Assembly: GCF_001468285.1 (NCBI RefSeq)
Contig: NZ_LNSB01000001.1
Span: forward strand, 62,001-126,000
Direction of reading: 5' to 3'
Length of the DNA: 64,000 nucleotides
From: Sphingopyxis sp. HIX
GTDB lineage: Bacteria; Pseudomonadota; Alphaproteobacteria; Sphingomonadales; Sphingomonadaceae
A program made the position numbers and the translations under genes. Of the stretch, positions 27,791 to 36,429 are shown in pieces. Below the pieces are notes generated by a model. The model ran no database searches. It was not told where the DNA came from and saw only the letters and a list, made by a program, of their open reading frames with translations. Within the stretch, counting starts at the first letter, position 1. Every line of letters begins with the position of its first letter.

Positions 27791-30013
27791 TCAGAAGCTG
27801 TAGCGCAGGGACACGCCATAGGTGCGCGGCGCCGACGGCACGAGGAAGTTGTACGGGAAACCCGCCCCCCGCAGGTCGAGGCCATAGCCATAGGTCTTGC
27901 GTTCGAAGATATTGTTCGCGAACGCGCGGATCGTCAGCGCGTCGTTCGACCAGCCGAGCGAAGCATTGACCTTGGCATTGGCGCCCTGCTGCAGCTCGCT
28001 GTTGACCTGCGGCGTGCCCGGCGCGTCGATGTCGTTGAACGGCGAGAAATATTGCCGGCTCGAATAGGCCATGCTCGGCGCGAAGGTGATCGTGCCGCCC
28101 GCGACCTCGACCACATCCCATTCGAAACCGAGCTGCGCAGTGAGCTTCGGCGCGAAGGGCAGTTCGTTGCCCGAGAGGTCGGCGCCCTGCAGCGTCAGCT
28201 CCTTATATTTCGAATGCAGCCAGCCGAGCGACGCGTTGACGCGAAGACCGTCGGTGGGCCGCAAGGTCGTTTCGACTTCGAGGCCATAGACCTCGGATGA
28301 CGGCGCATTGACCAGGAAGGAAACCGGCCCGGCGCGCGTGTCCTGCAGCTGCTGGTTCGAATAGTCGTAATAGAAGGCCGAGGCCGCGTAAGTCAGCAGC
28401 CGGTCGGCGGTGCGCCCCTTGATCCCGATCTCATAGGCGTTGACGCGTTCGGGCTCGATATAGCCGATGCCCGACGAGGAGGTGTAGCCGCCGCCGTTGA
28501 CGGCCCCCGCGCGATAGCCGCGGTTGTAGCTCGCATAGACCAGCGGGCCGTCGTCGAAGGTGTAGCTGAGCGCAATCCGCCCGGTCAGCGCATTGTTGGT
28601 GTCGGCGAGCGCGAAGCGCGCCGCGGGATCATAGGCGCAGGTGCCGGCGACGCCCGGGCACGGTACCGTCGTCGCGATCGGCGTCTGCGGATCGTCGACC
28701 CCGCCGACGAACAGATAGGCGAAGGCGTCGTCGTAGCGCGACTTGTCCTTGGTGTAGCGCGTGCCGAGCGTCAGCACGAGCTTCTCGGTCAGGTCGATAT
28801 CGGCCTGCCCGAACACGGCATAGCTCTTCCGGACCTGCCGGTAATGCTGGAAGAAGCCCCCCGCCGGCGGCAGCGGCAGGTTGAAACTGTTGTCGGTGAT
28901 ATTGCGGTCCCAGCCGTAGAAGAGGCCGCCGACGAAATTGATCCCGTCGCCCTCGTAATTGGCGCGCAACTCCTGGCTGAACTGGCGATATTTCGAGCGC
29001 CAGTTGATGTCGAGGATGTCGAGCGGCGCCCCATCGGCGGCCTGCTGCAGGTTCTGCTTGCCGCCGTCGAAGCTGGTGATCGAGGTCAGGCTGAGCGTGT
29101 CCGAAAGTTCGAGCGCGATATTCGCCGAAAAGCCCCAGGCGTCGGTGCGGTTCTCGCCGATGCGATTCTCGTTGGTCTCGAAGAAATCGAGCCCTGTGCG
29201 GAAGGCCCCGAGCCCATGGACCGCGGCCTGCGTGCCGCGGTCGCGCCCGGCATAGGCGCGCAGCACCACGTCGAGCGTTTCGGTGGGTTTGACGCGGAGC
29301 GACGCGCGGCCCTGCAGCGTATCGACCGACGCGGCGTCGCGCCCGCCGGGGAAGACGTTCTTTATCTGCCCGTCGCCCTTGGCATAATTGACCGCGAGGC
29401 GAAGCCCCGCGACATCCTCTGCGAGCGTCGCTTCGGCGGCGCCCTGTGCGGTGAAGGTGTCGAAATTGGCGTAACCGATCTGCGCATAGCCATTGGTGCC
29501 CGCGAGATCGGGCTTCTTCGTGATGAAGTTGATCGCGCCGCCAGTGGTGTTGCGCCCGAACAGCGTCCCCTGCGGCCCGCGCAGCACCTCGATGCGGTCG
29601 AGGTCGAAGAGGCCCATGCCGTGGCTCGTGCGCGGCGCGAGATAGACGTCGTCGAGATAGACGCCGACCGGCGAGGCCTGATTGCTGTTATATTCGTTCG
29701 CGACCCCGATCCCGCGCAGCGAGAAATTGGGCTGGGTGTCGCCATAGGGGCTGTTGATCTGCAGGTTCGGCACCGCATCGCCGAGCTGCGCCGAGTTGGT
29801 GATCCCGCGCTCGGCCAAGCTGTCGCCGCCGAGCGCGGTGACCGCGAGCGGTACGTCGAGCAGCGACTGTTCGCGGCGCTGCGCGGTGACGACGATATCG
29901 CCGTCGCTCGCCGCGCCATCCTCGGCGGGCGGTGCCTCCTGCGCGAGCGCCAACGTCGATGTCGAAAGCGAAAGCGCCGCAAGAAATGCACGCGCGTGGG
30001 GCGAAACGGCCAT
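27791..30013 (-). CDS. TonB-dependent receptor of the P450 operon
   Basis: The 740-residue protein has a signal peptide (cleavage near TLALAQEAP), a plug beginning DIVVTAQRREQS with PNLQINSPYGD, and a barrel ending in an aromatic residue (GVSLRYSF). It is the first gene of the minus-strand operon. The promoter region lies in 30014-30498, which also contains long inverted repeats. It probably imports the hydrophobic substrate of the P450. It differs in length and sequence from the receptor at 16300, so it is not a recent duplicate. Confidence 0.92.
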   Translation of the reverse strand: MAVSPHARAFLAALSLSTSTLALAQEAPPAEDGAASDGDIVVTAQRREQSLLDVPLAVTALGGDSLAERGITNSAQLGDAVPNLQINSPYGDTQPNFSLRGIGVANEYNSNQASPVGVYLDDVYLAPRTSHGMGLFDLDRIEVLRGPQGTLFGRNTTGGAINFITKKPDLAGTNGYAQIGYANFDTFTAQGAAEATLAEDVAGLRLAVNYAKGDGQIKNVFPGGRDAASVDTLQGRASLRVKPTETLDVVLRAYAGRDRGTQAAVHGLGAFRTGLDFFETNENRIGENRTDAWGFSANIALELSDTLSLTSITSFDGGKQNLQQAADGAPLDILDINWRSKYRQFSQELRANYEGDGINFVGGLFYGWDRNITDNSFNLPLPPAGGFFQHYRQVRKSYAVFGQADIDLTEKLVLTLGTRYTKDKSRYDDAFAYLFVGGVDDPQTPIATTVPCPGVAGTCAYDPAARFALADTNNALTGRIALSYTFDDGPLVYASYNRGYRAGAVNGGGYTSSSGIGYIEPERVNAYEIGIKGRTADRLLTYAASAFYYDYSNQQLQDTRAGPVSFLVNAPSSEVYGLEVETTLRPTDGLRVNASLGWLHSKYKELTLQGADLSGNELPFAPKLTAQLGFEWDVVEVAGGTITFAPSMAYSSRQYFSPFNDIDAPGTPQVNSELQQGANAKVNASLGWSNDALTIRAFANNIFERKTYGYGLDLRGAGFPYNFLVPSAPRTYGVSLRYSF

Positions 30014-30154
30014 GAAAATTCTCCCGTAAACCGGCTTCTGCGAGCCTGATCTTCAGGAAATTAGCCGCTCGCCCTCCCGCTGGCTTTAGCCCCGCTTGCA
30101 ACGAGTTTTGACATTTCTTGCGCGGGGGCGGGAGTCGCTGCAGGCTATTTCCTA

Positions 30155-30217
30155 TTCGCGCAGAGGCGCAGAGAAGGAGGGCCTTTCCTCTCTGCGGCCT
30201 CTGCGCCTCTGCGCGAA
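30155..30217. repeat. Long inverted repeat, 19-bp perfect arms
   Basis: Arms 30155-30173 and 30199-30217 are perfect complements (core GCGCAGAGGCGCAGAG), separated by 25 bases. The motif architecture resembles the longer hairpins at 56305 and 61963. Placed between the receptor start and the acyl-CoA dehydrogenase, it belongs to a dispersed palindromic repeat type rather than a gene. Confidence 0.7.
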
Positions 30218-30280
30218 TTCATTTCACAAGTGCGGTTCGGCCGGCTTCGGGCGAAACGCGACGTTGGCGTAACCCACTTT

Positions 30281-30370
30281 CGTCACCCCGGGTTTGACCC
30301 GGGGCCTGCCTTTTCTTTGATCCGACGACGGAAAAAGGAAGGCGGGTCGCGGGTCAAGCCCGGGATGACG
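30281..30370. repeat. REP-like inverted repeat (GTCACCCCGGG type)
   Basis: Arms 30281-30301 and 30350-30370 pair with few mismatches (CGTCACCCCGGG against CCCGGGATGACG). An inner arm pair, GCCTTTT with AAAAAGG, gives a nested hairpin. This kind of intergenic repeat is widespread in sphingomonad genomes. The other parts of the 30014-30498 gap hold no gene I can support. Confidence 0.65.
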
Positions 30371-30498
30371 ACCGGACAAGTGGCAGCTCCCCACCCCCAA
30401 AGCCGCCATCCTCACAGGCCACTATTCACATAGACCCTTGCCGCCCGCCCCCCGGCGCAATAGGCGCACAGGCGAAAACAAAGGGAAGGGGACGACCG

Positions 30499-31650
30499 CT
30501 GTTCGATACGCTCACCCTGGCGAGCCTGCCCGCGGCCGACGAGGCGCTGCGCCCCGCGATCCGCGCGCTCGCCGACGAAGCCGCCGCCAATGCTCCTGCC
30601 GATGTCCGCGCGCGCTCATGGTCGGGGTTCGATCCCGGCTTCAGCCGCCGCCTCGGCGCCGCCGGCTTCCTCGGCCTGACCCTGCCCAAGGCCTATGGCG
30701 GGCAGGAGCGCGGCCCCTTCGCGCGCTTCGTCGTCGTCGAGGAGCTGCTGTCGGCGGGTGCGCCGGTCGCCGCGCACTGGATCGCCGACCGCCAGAGCGC
30801 GCCGCTGATGCTGAACTATGGCAGCGAGGCGCAGCGCGATTTCTACATCCCGCGTATCTGCCGCGGCGAGCTGGTTTTCTGCATCGGGATGAGCGAACCG
30901 GGCTCGGGCTCGGACCTCGCGAGCGTGCGCACGCGCGCCGACCGCACCGAAACCGGATGGCGCGTCAATGGGCAGAAGATCTGGACCACCAACGCGATGC
31001 ACGGCGATTATATGATCGCGCTGCTCCGCACCTCGGGCACCAGCGAGGATCGCCACGCCGGGCTGTCGCAACTGATCATCGACCTGAAGGCGCCCGGGGT
31101 CACCGTCCGTCCGATCACCGACCTCGCGGGCGACGCGCATTTCGCCGAGGTCTTCTTCGACAATGTCGACCTGCCCGCCGACGCGCTGATCGGCAACGAA
31201 GGCGAGGGGTGGAAACAGGTCACCGCCGAACTCGCCTTCGAACGCAGCGGGCCCGAGCGCATCTATTCGAGCGTCGTCCTGCTCGACGCGTGGATCGCGC
31301 ATCTGCGCGCCGTCGGCCGCGCCGACAGCGCGACGCTGGCGCTCGTCGGCGATTTCACCGCGCGCCTCGCCACGCTGCGCGCGATGTCGATCGCCTGCAC
31401 CGCGCGGCTCGCGCTCGGCGAAAGCCCGGTGACCGAGGCCTCGCTGGTCAAGGACCTCGGCACAGCCTTCGAACAGGAGCTGCCAGTGGCGATCGGTGAC
31501 GATCTCGCGGCGCATCCGGACGAAGCGGTCGATGCCGAACTCTATCGCACCCTGATGTTCGTCACTTATGTGGCGCCCAGCTTCTCGCTGCGCGGCGGTA
31601 CGCGCGAGGTGCTGCGCGGCATCATCGCGCGCGGAATGGGGCTACGTTGA
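30499..31650 (+). CDS. Acyl-CoA dehydrogenase, catalytic subunit (probable CTG start)
   Basis: The 383-residue product has the full acyl-CoA dehydrogenase layout: an N-terminal helical domain, the middle beta-domain with FCIGMSEPGSGSDLAS and the adenine-proximal WTTNAMH, and a C-terminal helical domain. The catalytic Glu is in GGTREVLRG near the end. No ATG, GTG or TTG gives a full-length protein; the first ATG (30808) would remove about 100 essential residues. A CTG at 30499 with AAGGGAAGGGG just upstream is the best start. The next gene overlaps its stop. It probably forms a heteromer with the partner at 31650 and makes an enoyl-CoA from the activated acid of the divergent P450 pathway. Confidence 0.8.
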   Translation: MFDTLTLASLPAADEALRPAIRALADEAAANAPADVRARSWSGFDPGFSRRLGAAGFLGLTLPKAYGGQERGPFARFVVVEELLSAGAPVAAHWIADRQSAPLMLNYGSEAQRDFYIPRICRGELVFCIGMSEPGSGSDLASVRTRADRTETGWRVNGQKIWTTNAMHGDYMIALLRTSGTSEDRHAGLSQLIIDLKAPGVTVRPITDLAGDAHFAEVFFDNVDLPADALIGNEGEGWKQVTAELAFERSGPERIYSSVVLLDAWIAHLRAVGRADSATLALVGDFTARLATLRAMSIACTARLALGESPVTEASLVKDLGTAFEQELPVAIGDDLAAHPDEAVDAELYRTLMFVTYVAPSFSLRGGTREVLRGIIARGMGLR

Positions 31651-32594
31651 TGAGCGAATTTCTCGAACCCTTCGAGCGCATGCTCGAGGATGTGGCGCCC
31701 CCCGCCGCGGTGCGTGCGATCGAGCATGGCGGCAGCACCCATGCGATGTGGGGCGCCTTCGCCGAATCGGGCTTCCTCGACGCACTGGTGCCCGGGGAGC
31801 GCGGCGGCGCGGGTCTGTCGCTCGCCGACGCGCATCCGCTGTGGATGGCGCTCGGTCGCCATGCGGTGCCGCTGCCGGTCGGCGAGACGATGATCGCGCG
31901 CGCGCTGCTCGCCGATGCGCCCGACGGCCCGATCGCGTTGACGGTCGCTGATGGCGCGGGCACCGTCGTGCCCTGTGGCCTCGTCGCGGCGCAGCTGTTG
32001 ATCGAATCGGCGGCTGGTCTCCACTTCGTCGCGACGAAAGGCGACGCAACCGGCGTACCCGCCAGCCTCGCCGCGCGGTTCGATACCGGCCGCTTGCCCG
32101 CGCCTGTCGCGCCCGCACCCGAAGGCGGCCTCCGCAGCCTCGCCGCGATCCTTCGCGCGGCGCTGATCGCCGGTGCCGCCGAACGCCTCACGCAAATGAC
32201 TGCCGCCTATGCGAACGAGCGCATCCAGTTCGGCAAGCCGATCGGCCGCCAGCAGGCCCTGCAGCAGCAGATGGCGGTGATGGCCGAGGAAATGGTCGCC
32301 GCCCGCATCGCCTCGCAGCTCGGCTGCGCGGGCAGCTTCCCGCCCTCGCTCGTCGCTGCGGCCACTGCCAAGTCGGTCGCGAGCAAGGCTGCCGCGCGCG
32401 TCGCCGCGACCGCGCATGCGGTGCACGGCGCGATCGGGATCAGCGAGGAGCACGACCTCCAGCGCTTCACCCGCCGCCTCCACGAATGGCGCCTCGCCGA
32501 CGGGTCGCAAAACTATTGGAATCGCCTTCTCGGCGCGGCGCGACTGGCCGATCCCGGCCGCTCGGTCGATTATGTGCGCGAGGCCTTCGCCTAG
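31650..32594 (+). CDS. Acyl-CoA dehydrogenase-like partner subunit
   Basis: The 314-residue protein has the acyl-CoA dehydrogenase fold in shortened form, with 'ERIQFGKPIGRQQALQQQMA', 'AHAVHGAIGISEEHDLQRFT' and a C-terminal 'QNYWNRLLG'. A Glu equivalent to the catalytic one in its partner is not evident. The ATG overlaps the TGA of the first subunit (TGATG). Known: steroid and bile-acid acyl-CoA dehydrogenases are often alpha2-beta2 with one subunit lacking the catalytic base. Its end overlaps the convergent Lrp gene by 4 bases. Confidence 0.85.
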   Translation: MSEFLEPFERMLEDVAPPAAVRAIEHGGSTHAMWGAFAESGFLDALVPGERGGAGLSLADAHPLWMALGRHAVPLPVGETMIARALLADAPDGPIALTVADGAGTVVPCGLVAAQLLIESAAGLHFVATKGDATGVPASLAARFDTGRLPAPVAPAPEGGLRSLAAILRAALIAGAAERLTQMTAAYANERIQFGKPIGRQQALQQQMAVMAEEMVAARIASQLGCAGSFPPSLVAAATAKSVASKAAARVAATAHAVHGAIGISEEHDLQRFTRRLHEWRLADGSQNYWNRLLGAARLADPGRSVDYVREAFA

Positions 32595-33061
32595 CGCGCC
32601 GATTCGAGGATCGTTTCCATCGCCACGAAGGTCGAGGTGCTCGCGACATGTGGCAGGCTCGAGATCTTCTCGCCCAGCACGATGCGATAGCGGCGGATGT
32701 CGGGGGTGCGAACCTTGAGCAGATAGTCGAAGCTGCTCGCGATCATATGGCATTCCTCGACCTCGGGGATCTGCCGCACCGCGTCGTTGAACCGGCGCAG
32801 CGCGTCTTCGCGCGTGTCGGACAATTTGACCTCGGTAAAGGCGACATGGTCGAGGCCGACTTTGGCCGGATCGACGATCGCGCGAAAGCCGGTGATCAGC
32901 CCGCTGTCGACCAGCCGCTTCACGCGCGCCTGGCACGGCGTCTTCGACAGCCCGACCTGCGCCGCGAGATCGGTGTAGGTGATCCGCCCGTCGCGGCCGA
33001 GGATGGTCAGGATCTTGCGGTCGAATTCGTCCAGATCGACCAGGGGTACTGCATTTTTCAT
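32591..33061 (-). CDS. Lrp/AsnC-family regulator, probable PutR
   Basis: The 156-residue protein has the N-terminal winged helix-turn-helix ('FDRKILTILGRDGRITYTDL', 'VGLSKTPCQARVKRL') and the C-terminal ligand-binding domain typical of Lrp/AsnC. It is divergent from putA across an AT-rich promoter. Known: in Agrobacterium and Rhodobacter an Lrp-type PutR activates putA in response to proline. Here PutA lacks its own DNA-binding domain, so this regulator is the likely proline sensor. Its end overlaps the convergent acyl-CoA dehydrogenase partner. Confidence 0.9.
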   Translation of the reverse strand: MKNAVPLVDLDEFDRKILTILGRDGRITYTDLAAQVGLSKTPCQARVKRLVDSGLITGFRAIVDPAKVGLDHVAFTEVKLSDTREDALRRFNDAVRQIPEVEECHMIASSFDYLLKVRTPDIRRYRIVLGEKISSLPHVASTSTFVAMETILESAR

Positions 33062-33159
33062 ATGTTCAGACTAAGATTTTAAATATCTTTGGTCAAAATA
33101 TATATCAATGAAGCGCAATGAAGTCGAATCGACTTCGCGCATTCTGCTATGGAGTCGCC
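33062..33159. promoter_or_regulatory. Divergent putR/putA promoter region
   Basis: 98 bases with a strikingly AT-rich core (TTTTAAATATCTTTGG and AAAATATATATCAATG at about 33075-33110) in a GC-rich genome. Lrp-type proteins bind such bendable AT-rich DNA. The region separates the Lrp and putA starts and is the likely binding site. Confidence 0.55.
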
Positions 33160-36100
33160 ATGACCCAGCCCATCGATCGCGCTGCCATCCGCGCCCTCGC
33201 CCGCCGCCCCGAAGCCGATATCGTCGCGGACCTGCGCGCCGAGCTCGCGCGCTCGCGCGCCACGGTAGACGCCACCACCGCGCGTGGGCTCGCGCTCATC
33301 CGCAAGGCGAAGGCCGAGGGCGAGCGCGAGACACTCGTCGCGCAGCTGATGAACCGCTACCGCCTGTCGACCGAGGAAGGCGTCGTGCTGATGTGCCTCG
33401 CCGAGGCGCTGCTGCGCGTCCCCGACAGCGCGACCGCCAATGCGCTGATCCGCGACAAGATCGCCGGGCGCCGCTGGAACGAGGGCGAGGATGAGGACAG
33501 CCCGCTGATCGTCGCGCTCTCGGCGCGCGGCCTGTCGCTGGGGTCGGCGACTTTGATGCTGGGCGCGATGGGCAGCAAGGCCAACCCGCTCGCGCTGCTC
33601 AAATCGATGATCCGCCGCTCGGGCGAGCCGGTGATCCGCCAGGCTTCGCTCGCGGCGATGAAGATGCTCGGCCAGCAGTTCGTGATGGGCGAGACGATCG
33701 ACGCCGCGGTCAAGCGCGCCGACAAGGAAAAGAGCGAACTCGCGAGCTTCGACATGCTCGGCGAGGCTGCGCGCACGGCGGAAGACGCAAAGCGCTATTA
33801 CGACAGCTATGCGGGTGCCATTACGCGCATCGGGAAACATGCGAGGGCGGGCGACCCGCACGCCAACCACGGCATCTCGATCAAGCTCTCCGCGCTCCAC
33901 CCGCGCTACGAATATCTCCAGCCTGCCCGCACCCGCGAGGAACTGATCCCGCGCGTGATCGAACTCGCCCGCGCCGCGCGCGCGGTGAATATCCCGCTGA
34001 TGATCGACGCCGAGGAAAGCGACCGGCTCGAGCCGCATATGGACGTCTATGCAGCGCTGATCGACGCCGGGATCGCCGACGGCTGGACCGGGCTCGGCAT
34101 CGTGATCCAGGCCTATCAGAAGCGCGCGCCCGAGGTGATCCGCTGGGTCGCCGCCAAGGCGCGCGCGCGCGGCGTCAAGCTGTCGATGCGGCTGGTGAAA
34201 GGCGCGTACTGGGATACCGAGATCAAGCGCGCCCAGACCATGGGCCTCGCCGACTTCCCGGTCTTCACCGCGAAGAACCACACCGACCTCAACTATATGC
34301 ATTGCGCCCAGATCCTCCGCGACGCGCAGGACGCGATCTTCCCCGCCTTCGCCAGCCACAATGCGATGACGCTCGCCTTCGTCGCCGAGCTGTTCGCGGG
34401 CGCCGACTACGAGCTGCAGCGGCTGCACGGCATGGGCGAGGGCGCCCACGATGCCATCGTCGGCCTCTTCCCGCCGCCGCGCCCGGTGCGCGTCTATGCC
34501 CCCGTCGGCACTCACCGCGACCTGCTCGCCTATCTCGTCCGCCGCCTGCTCGAAAATGGCGCGAACTCCAGTTTCGTGCACCAATTCTCGGACCCCGACG
34601 TGACCGCCGAGCAGCTCGCGGTCGATCCGCGCAGCATCGCGAGCAAGGCCTCGACGATCGCCACCGGCCGTACCCTGCTCGATCCCGAGCGCCGCAACTC
34701 GCGCGGCTACGACCTCGGCGAGCCGGGCGTGCCCGAGGCACTGATGGCCGCGATCGCCCAGGCGCGCCGCGCGAACCCGGTCGCGGCTCCGATCGTCGCG
34801 GGCCGCACGCTGACCGGCACCGCCCTGCCCGTCCACAACCCCGCAACCGGCGCCGTCATCGGCTCGGTGATCGAGGCCGATGCCGCCGCGGTCGACGCCG
34901 CCGTCGCCGCGTCGAACCCGGTGCAGGAGGATTGGAGCCTCGCAGGCGGTGCCTTCCGCGCCGAACGGCTCGAACGCGCCGCCGACCTGCTCGAGGAGCG
35001 CGACGCATTGTTCCTCGGCCTCGCGATCGACGAGGCGGGCAAGACGCTCGTCGATGCCGTCGCCGAGATACGCGAGGCGGTCGATTTCCTGCGCTATTAT
35101 GCGGCGCAGGCGCGCGCGCATTTCACCCACCCGCTGCCGCTCCCCGGCCCGACCGGCGAGCGCAACGAGCTGATGCTCGAGGGCAAGGGCATCTTTGCCT
35201 GCATCAGCCCGTGGAACTTCCCGCTCGCGATCTTCCTGGGGCAGGTGTCGGCGGCGCTCGCGGCGGGCAATGCCGTGCTCGCCAAGCCCGCCGAACAGAC
35301 CCCGCTCATCGCGCACGCCGCGGTCGAACTGCTCCACGAAGCGGGCATCCCCGTGGAAATCCTGCACTATCTCCCCGGCGGCGGCGAGACCGTCGGCGCG
35401 GCGATCACCGGGCATGACGACGTCATCGGCGTCGCCTTCACCGGCTCGACCGAGGTCGCGCGCCTCATCAACCGCAGCCTCGCGATGCGCGACGGCCCGA
35501 TCGCGACGCTGATCGCCGAAACCGGCGGCGCCAATGCGATGATCGTCGATTCGACCGCGCTCCCCGAACAGGTCGCGCGCGACGCCGTCGCCAGCGCTTT
35601 CCAGTCGGCGGGCCAGCGCTGCTCGGCGCTGCGGCTGCTGTGCGTGCAGGAGGATGTCGCCGAAGGGGTGATCGAGATGGTCGCGGGCGCGATGGCCGAA
35701 CTCGCGATCGGCGACCCGGCAAAGCTCGCGACCGACACCGGCCCGATCATCGACGAGGAAGCGCAGGCCAATATCGCCACTTACGTCGCCGATGCGCGCG
35801 CCGCGGGCCGCGTGCTCGCCGAGGCCGGCGGCGAGCTGCCCCCTGGCGGTCATTTCGTCCGCCCGGCGCTGATTCGCCTGGGCCATGTTACCGATTTGAA
35901 GCGCGAGATCTTCGGCCCCGTGCTGCACGTCGCGACGTGGAAGGGCGGCGAGCTCGACGCGCTGATCGATGCGATCAACGCCTCGGGCTATGGCCTCACC
36001 CTCGGCGTCCACACGCGCATCGACGGCGTCGCGGCGCATGTCGCGGCGCGCGCGGCGGTCGGCAACGTCTATGTGAACCGCAACCAGATCGGCGCGATCG

Positions 36101-36249
36101 TCGGCTCGCAGCCCTTCGGCGGCCGCGGCCTGTCGGGCACCGGCCCGAAGGCCGGCGGCCCGCACTATCTGTTCCGCTTCGCCGAGGAAAAGTCGATCTC
36201 GACCGACATTACCGCGGCGGGCGGCAATGCGGCGCTGATGGCGGGATAG
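33160..36249 (+). CDS. putA: Bifunctional proline dehydrogenase / P5C dehydrogenase PutA
   Basis: The 1029-residue enzyme oxidises proline to glutamate in two steps at the membrane. The proline dehydrogenase barrel spans about residues 100-430, with 'FDMLGEAARTAEDAKRYYDS' and 'RLVKGAYWDTEIKRAQ'. The aldehyde dehydrogenase domain spans about 520-1000, with PWNFPLAIFLGQ, FTGSTEVARL, Glu in AETGGAN (about 787) and Cys in QRCSALR (about 821). The N-terminal ribbon-helix-helix of long PutAs is missing, in keeping with about 1000 residues and a separate Lrp regulator. I chose the ATG at 33160, preceded by GGAG, over an upstream in-frame ATG at 33118. Confidence 0.95.
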   Translation: MTQPIDRAAIRALARRPEADIVADLRAELARSRATVDATTARGLALIRKAKAEGERETLVAQLMNRYRLSTEEGVVLMCLAEALLRVPDSATANALIRDKIAGRRWNEGEDEDSPLIVALSARGLSLGSATLMLGAMGSKANPLALLKSMIRRSGEPVIRQASLAAMKMLGQQFVMGETIDAAVKRADKEKSELASFDMLGEAARTAEDAKRYYDSYAGAITRIGKHARAGDPHANHGISIKLSALHPRYEYLQPARTREELIPRVIELARAARAVNIPLMIDAEESDRLEPHMDVYAALIDAGIADGWTGLGIVIQAYQKRAPEVIRWVAAKARARGVKLSMRLVKGAYWDTEIKRAQTMGLADFPVFTAKNHTDLNYMHCAQILRDAQDAIFPAFASHNAMTLAFVAELFAGADYELQRLHGMGEGAHDAIVGLFPPPRPVRVYAPVGTHRDLLAYLVRRLLENGANSSFVHQFSDPDVTAEQLAVDPRSIASKASTIATGRTLLDPERRNSRGYDLGEPGVPEALMAAIAQARRANPVAAPIVAGRTLTGTALPVHNPATGAVIGSVIEADAAAVDAAVAASNPVQEDWSLAGGAFRAERLERAADLLEERDALFLGLAIDEAGKTLVDAVAEIREAVDFLRYYAAQARAHFTHPLPLPGPTGERNELMLEGKGIFACISPWNFPLAIFLGQVSAALAAGNAVLAKPAEQTPLIAHAAVELLHEAGIPVEILHYLPGGGETVGAAITGHDDVIGVAFTGSTEVARLINRSLAMRDGPIATLIAETGGANAMIVDSTALPEQVARDAVASAFQSAGQRCSALRLLCVQEDVAEGVIEMVAGAMAELAIGDPAKLATDTGPIIDEEAQANIATYVADARAAGRVLAEAGGELPPGGHFVRPALIRLGHVTDLKREIFGPVLHVATWKGGELDALIDAINASGYGLTLGVHTRIDGVAAHVAARAAVGNVYVNRNQIGAIVGSQPFGGRGLSGTGPKAGGPHYLFRFAEEKSISTDITAAGGNAALMAG

Positions 36250-36255
36250 AATTGG

Positions 36256-36423
36256 CTCGCACAAAGCCACGAAGCCACAAAGGGAATAGTAAACTCCGTT
36301 CGTGCTGAGCTTGTCGAAGCACTGTCCTTCCTTTGGTGTCCGAGGGAAGAACGGCCCTTCGACAAGCTCAGGGCGAACGGGGATCGAGGAGCCCTTCTTT
36401 GTGGCTTCGTGGCTTTGTGCGAG
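36256..36423. repeat. Nested long inverted repeats after putA
   Basis: Outer arms 36256-36282 and 36397-36423 are 27-bp perfect complements (core CACAAAGCCACGAAGCCAC). Inner arms 36296-36319 and 36357-36380 (GAGCTTGTCGAAG type) match with two mismatches in 24. The whole sits between the convergent putA and ccmI-like genes and may help end transcription from both sides. The inner motif is a common sphingomonad intergenic repeat. Confidence 0.75.
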
Positions 36424-36429
36424 TCTTCG

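Noticed and set aside
30230..30433. A 67-residue frame containing HPGFDPG and RVKPGMT
   Set aside because: Those peptides are the usual translations of the intergenic repeat at 30281-30370, not a protein.
33079..36270. A 1063-residue open frame on the minus strand opposite putA
   Set aside because: It is a mirror frame of the clear PutA gene, with no ribosome binding site.
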